From: Isoetes taiwanensis
Lineage: Eukaryota; Streptophyta; Lycopodiopsida; Isoetales; Isoetaceae
DNA length: 64,000 nt
Assembly (NCBI GenBank): GCA_021234155.1
Contig: JAJEKV010000060.1
Coordinates: forward strand, 4,012,451-4,076,450
Direction of reading: 5' to 3'
Made by a program: the position numbers and the translations under genes. Under the pieces are notes generated by a model, which saw nothing but the letters and a program-made list of their open reading frames with translations, made no database searches and was not told the DNA's origin. The stretch's first letter is position 1, and each line of letters opens with the position of its first letter. This document shows, one piece after another, positions 60,579 to 64,000 of this stretch.

Positions 60579-60831
60579 GCCTTTCTCGACTCACGAGTCG
60601 AGAAAGGCATGCTTGTCGTGTTGATGAAATGCTTGTACAATCTATTATGATAATGCTTGTACATTGGGTTTCCTGGGACTTTCTCGACTCGAAAGTCGAA
60701 AGGCATGCTAGTTGTCTCGCTTGACAAAAGCATTTGTATGCTTCCGTGTGTGATTGGATGCAACCATATTCTAATGAGAATGGTTGTACTTTGACTTTAT
60801 GGGCCTTTCTGGGCTCGCGAAATCGAAAAGA
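60579..60831. repeat. Three tandem units each with a TCGAC palindrome, downstream of the NIF block
   Basis: The 30-bp near-perfect palindrome gcctttctcgactcacgagt continuing cgagaaaggc is at 60579-60608. Related ones lie at about 60677-60703 (gactttctcgactcgaaagtc) and 60801-60830 (more decayed). Each is followed by similar sequence (gcatgct, gcttgtaca, attgg), with spacings of about 96 and 125 bp. They begin about 100 bp after the NIF stop codon, so they would be in the 3' untranslated region or intergenic DNA. Confidence 0.8.
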
Positions 60832-60949
60832 CACTACTTCCCACGCCATTGGATGCGGTTGTATGGAATGAATGTTCTCCGTTGTAATTTGATTTCAACG
60901 TTCTTTTCTACGTTTTGACTAATGACACCGTAATTGTTAATCATACTCT

Positions 60950-61396
60950 CCTTGCTCCGGTGGTTCGTGCACGATCCGACACCAAACACGCATCCCGCCG
61001 AGGCATCACGAGGGACCGCTCCAGTAAGACGCGATCCCGCTCAAAGGCGGAAGAAATACCGTTTCGCACGCATCCCTCCACGCTACACTCTTGCCCGGCC
61101 TTTGGGACAAGGTTGCTTTCATTCAGAGGTTGCTCGCTACACCCAGGAATAAAGAACGGGCGAAGAACAAAGAGAAAGTCCGTGAAGCTCAAGGCATATT
61201 GCAAGCATTGCATAACATCCACGGAGGTTGGGGAAGGAGCATATTCGATGAAAGGTCATGGAGGCGAGTGGAGAAGTCGGGTGGGCAGGTCGGCCCGGTA
61301 GCTCCGGAGGCACCTCCACGTGAGGCATTCCACACTCTTCAGTTGCCCCAAGGCTTACGTGACGGCATGAAGAAGCGCCACAAGTTAATCCCCTAA
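60950..61396 (+). CDS. Cargo block 4, unidentified basic protein
   Basis: Two overlapping frames join into one protein-like reading: HPAEASRGTAPVRRDPAQRR and FARIPPRYTLARP (60934-61090 frame), then LWDKVAFIQRLLATPRNKER, EAQGILQALHNIHGGWGRSI and LQLPQGLRDGMKKRHKLIP to TAA at 61394-61396. A single indel near 61095 separates them. It is basic, with no domain I know. It is the last coding sequence before the right inverted repeat, 320 bp away. Confidence 0.45.
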
Positions 61397-61716
61397 GGTG
61401 GACCACCTACCAAGATGATGTGATCAGTAGTGACAAAGAAGACCGCCATGGTCTCTGCGTCCGATGTAAAATACATTGTATCTGTTCAATTTATTAATAA
61501 AAATTCTTTTTCAACTACATCTTTGGTTTCAAACTTTAATGAATTTCCTTTCTTTCAGTTGCATTGTTTTTGTTCTCGACTTCATGAACACAGGAAAAGC
61601 AGCCGACGGCTTCGGATTCGAGTTTTATTCAAAAATTCAATTAAGGATAGTTTTCGAATTGGGTGCTACTTTTATGTAAATTAACCGGGTTCCGAAAAAA
61701 AATGGGAATGGAATGA
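61397..61716. other. Subterminal sequence before the right inverted repeat
   Basis: AT-rich sequence with no gene recognised. It is the presumed 3' flank of block 4 and the right subterminal region of the proposed element. Confidence 0.45.
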
Positions 61717-61741
61717 GTCCCACTTTAATTAAATACGACTT
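61717..61741 (-). repeat. Right terminal inverted repeat
   Basis: Exact reverse complement of 49642-49666, followed by ATAA. Just inside, gggaatggaatgag (61704-61717) differs from the left side, so the perfect identity is limited to 25 bp. Confidence 0.75.
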
Positions 61742-61832
61742 ATAATGATTTACTTAGAATGTTGCAGAAATTCAAGGCCTCTAAATTTCAAGACTTAATC
61801 CAGGCTATAAATCAGGCTACAAACTTGCAAAC

Positions 61833-62998
61833 TTAGCAGCAGAACCTTTGCAACCTTTTAGTTCAGATGTATGGAAAATGTGGAGCTCTAGATTCTGCTA
61901 GAGAAGTATTTAGTATGATGTCTAGGAGGAATTCATACACCTGGAATATCATGATAGGGATCTACCTTGAGGGTGGTCATTTAGAGGAAGCCCTTGAGCT
62001 TTATCACGAAATGCCCGATGAAGATACCATTGCGAGAACTGCCATAATTTCAGCACTTGCCAAGAGAGGCCAGCTGCAAAAAGCTATCAAGATTTTTCGG
62101 AAAATGTCATGTTGCAATGTGGTTTCATGGACTGCCATGGTTGATGCATATATAAAGCAAGGATATCTAATGGAGGCATTCCATCTCTTTCAAAGAAATG
62201 CCTTGTAGAGATATGGTTTCCGCGAACTCAATGGCGGTGGTTATGCTCAATGTGGGCACCTTGAGCAAGCACTTCAAATCTTTAAACAAATGCTAGGGCT
62301 AGATGTGGTCTCATGGAACATTATGATTCTTTGGTTATGCACAAATAGGGAAGCTTGGGGAAGCTTTTGAGCTTTTTCAAAACATGCCCGAACAGAAACC
62401 GTGTTACATGGACCTCCTTAATTCTTGCATTTGCACGTGATTCGATGAATCTATAAAATTATTCCAATCTATGCCCGAAAGCAAAATATAGTTTCAAGGA
62501 CTGCCATGATAAGCGTCTATTTTAGCTGTGATAAATTGGATGAAGCCATCCAATTATTTGAACAAATGCATCAACGGGATGTTATAACATGGAAAGCAAT
62601 GATAGCAGCTTATGGCCAACAAGGGCATCTGAAAAGCCCTTCAACTTTTCCAATGTATGCAATTGGAAAAAGTGAGGATAGAGAATGTCACTTTTATCAA
62701 CATTCTTAATGCATGTTCCCGAAAAGCGACCTTTAATTAAGGTAAGAAAATTCATGCTTGCATTAATGATCTTGGGTTTGAATCAGAGGTTACTGTACAA
62801 AGTGCCCTGGTAGTGTTGCATGCAAGTTGTAGGGTTTTAGATGAAGCGTTAACAATATTTGAGAAAATGACATGTCATGATGAGATATCATGGACTGCTC
62901 TAATTATGGCTTATGCCCGTTATGGACATGGAAAACAAACACCGCAGAGGTTTCACACACATGAAACCGAGGGCATAAATTCAGATTGTGTCTATTAA
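61833..62998 (+). pseudogene. Decayed pentatricopeptide-repeat (PPR) gene
   Basis: Plus-strand PPR repeats of the PLS style, in many short frames. The longest runs from NLLVQMYGKCGALDSAREVF (from 61833) to 62208 and includes NSYTWNIMIGIYLEGGHLEE, TAIISALAKRGQLQKAIKIF and NVVSWTAMVDAYIKQGYLME. Later pieces are CDKLDEAIQLFEQMHQRDVI (62527-62586), FINILNACSR, and ISWTALIMAYARYGHGKQ (62885-62938). About ten repeats are recognisable. PPR proteins bind organellar RNA for editing, splicing or stabilisation. Frameshifts and stops after nearly every second repeat, and the lack of an E or DYW end, mark it as a pseudogene. It lies just outside the right end of the 12.1-kb element. Confidence 0.85.
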
Positions 62999-64000
62999 CG
63001 TGCATTAAGAATTACGGATGCATTTAAGTTAAATATTTATGGCGAGGGCTCGTGCAATGATCGAGGGCAATGTACGTCAATAAAGAGGTGCATAATCATA
63101 TCACAATAGCAACCAAGAATGCTTATAATGCTAACCCTTCTAACTTCTTATGCTTTTCTATGTGACATGGCACATTAGTGGACTATTCTGAGACCTAGAC
63201 TTCGATGTGTAAAACATCCGCAAAGTTACTCCAAAGATATAAACACTACTTTTCAAACTTTACTTCAGTTTTAACTTCTTAAGCATGCAAATGTACCAAA
63301 TAGATGTTACCAAGTGCGGATTTTCTTCTTCATGAACATCATACAACAATCTTTATAGTCGATCCCAAGCTCACAAGTCTTGGGCAATGTGGTAAATAGC
63401 TCATAACAATGATTTTGGAGACAGAATTTTGCCTCAAGTTTTCAATATTTCTTGAGGCGGGAAGGTGAATCAAAGCGAGATAATGATCCTTCCTACCAAT
63501 ACCAAGGGTAAGCCTTAACAAATAAGAAAAGCTAGGACTTAAAGTGTAGACACACGAAGTTTAGCTCCTCGCATTTGATAACTCCGGGAACACATGTCAA
63601 TGTCGTAAATTCATGTGAAGCAACACATAAAACAGGTTTAGAATCCCTAGTCAATCTCATGAGTTTAAATTATGAGCTTGATTATGAGCTTAACCTCCGC
63701 AATCAATCTCACAGTTATGAGTTTAAACTTCCTTTACATTAGGTTTCCATTTACGTGCATATCAATTGAGGCCTGATTATTAAACATGAACCTTTTGTAA
63801 CTCTATTGATTGGTTTTTTCGATTGGCGCAGTTGTCTCCACTAGTTCTATGAATCGATTCTAAATGAGAGAAGTAGCTAAAGTAGAACTAAATCGAAATG
63901 GGAGAAGGAATGGGAGTATTAAGTGATATATTCGTGAGAGTTTGAATGCTTTTTCAATAACTCTAAGCAATATGAAGATTATAAAAGAAAGCCATGGTGA
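62999..64000. other. AT-rich sequence, nothing recognised
   Basis: No coding frame, RNA gene or repeat family could be supported. Short internal repetition occurs near 63650-63725 (gagtttaaa..tatgagctt, caatctca). Confidence 0.5.

Larger units (their letters stand above)
49642..61741. mobile_element. 12.1-kb element bounded by 25-bp inverted repeats, with transposase-like gene and cargo
   Basis: A perfect 25-bp sequence beginning AAGTCGTATTTA and ending AAAGTGGGAC at 49642-49666 is found as its exact reverse complement at 61717-61741. ATAA directly precedes the left end (49638-49641) and follows the right end (61742-61745), which is a plausible 4-bp target duplication. Inside lie a minus-strand DUF7869-like gene, then a divergent plus-strand gene or genes up to 61396. 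The element sits 48 bp upstream of the splice acceptor of the transposase-like gene at 49594, so it may have landed in that gene's intron. The repeats and flanks are seen; that this is one mobile element is inference. Confidence 0.65.

Noticed and set aside
54891-60831. The regularly recurring palindromes as a CRISPR array
   Set aside because: Spacings are irregular, the repeats are imperfect, and the context is a eukaryotic genome with introns. No cas genes occur.
49642-61741. The cargo region as an integrated giant virus
   Set aside because: Possible methyltransferase and phosphatase genes invite the idea, but I see no capsid, polymerase or helicase gene. Introns are present and transposon-like ends fit better.
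63000-64000. Genes in the last kilobase
   Set aside because: The only frame (63521-63339, minus) is short, AT-driven and unlike any protein I know.

Overview
The window looks like nuclear DNA from a large, repeat-rich land-plant genome. The evidence is an ER-type BiP (HSP70) coding sequence, fibrillin/PAP exons, a plant-type L1 LINE, a degenerate pentatricopeptide-repeat (PPR) gene and several transposase-like genes. The PPR style, the gene density and the transposon families make me favour a fern or lycophyte over a flowering plant; this is inference. No rRNA, tRNA or CRISPR array was seen. Much of the coding sequence is broken by small indels. Comparison of the repeat copies suggests many of these are read or consensus errors rather than biology.

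Region 1 (1-44373) is a head-to-tail array of about 11.8-kb units: A (1-20525, enlarged by an 8.8-kb insertion plus duplication), B (20526-32343), C (32344-43886), and a short diverged fragment (43887-44373). Each full unit carries, in order: a plus-strand fragment of BiP; about 1.1 kb of spacer; a full-length intronless BiP on the minus strand; a few plus-strand exons of an unidentified gene; two minus-strand exons of a plastid fibrillin; and about 6 kb of AT-rich sequence without recognisable genes. The sense fragment and the antisense BiP form a natural inverted repeat. Unit A is interrupted by a 5'-truncated L1 LINE with poly(A) (8172-11898), unclassified sequence, and a minus-strand transposase-like gene (13.7-16.2 kb). 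About 425 bp of unit sequence is duplicated on either side of the insertion.

Region 2 (44374-49594) is a minus-strand transposase-like gene of uncertain family, split by a GC-rich non-LTR retrotransposon (45455-48606) that ends in a TTCC tail.

Region 3 (49642-61741) is the most interesting part. A perfect 25-bp inverted repeat, flanked by ATAA on both sides, brackets 12.1 kb. Inside are a minus-strand transposase-like gene (DUF7869 type, with DKMD, LDN and HTHDDID motifs) and, divergent from it, a GC-richer plus-strand gene or gene series. That series has a TATA box, two short spliced 5' exons, acidic and lysine-rich coding blocks, a block faintly like a DNA methyltransferase, an FCP1/NIF-phosphatase-like block with a DVN motif, and one further unidentified block. 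Dozens of short palindromes (core TCGACTTCGCGAAGTCGA) and longer foldbacks sit in its inferred introns and flanks and not, as far as I can read, in its coding blocks. I propose a large cargo-bearing DNA transposon with its own intronic hairpin family.

Region 4 (61742-64000) holds a decayed PPR gene and then about 1 kb with nothing recognisable.
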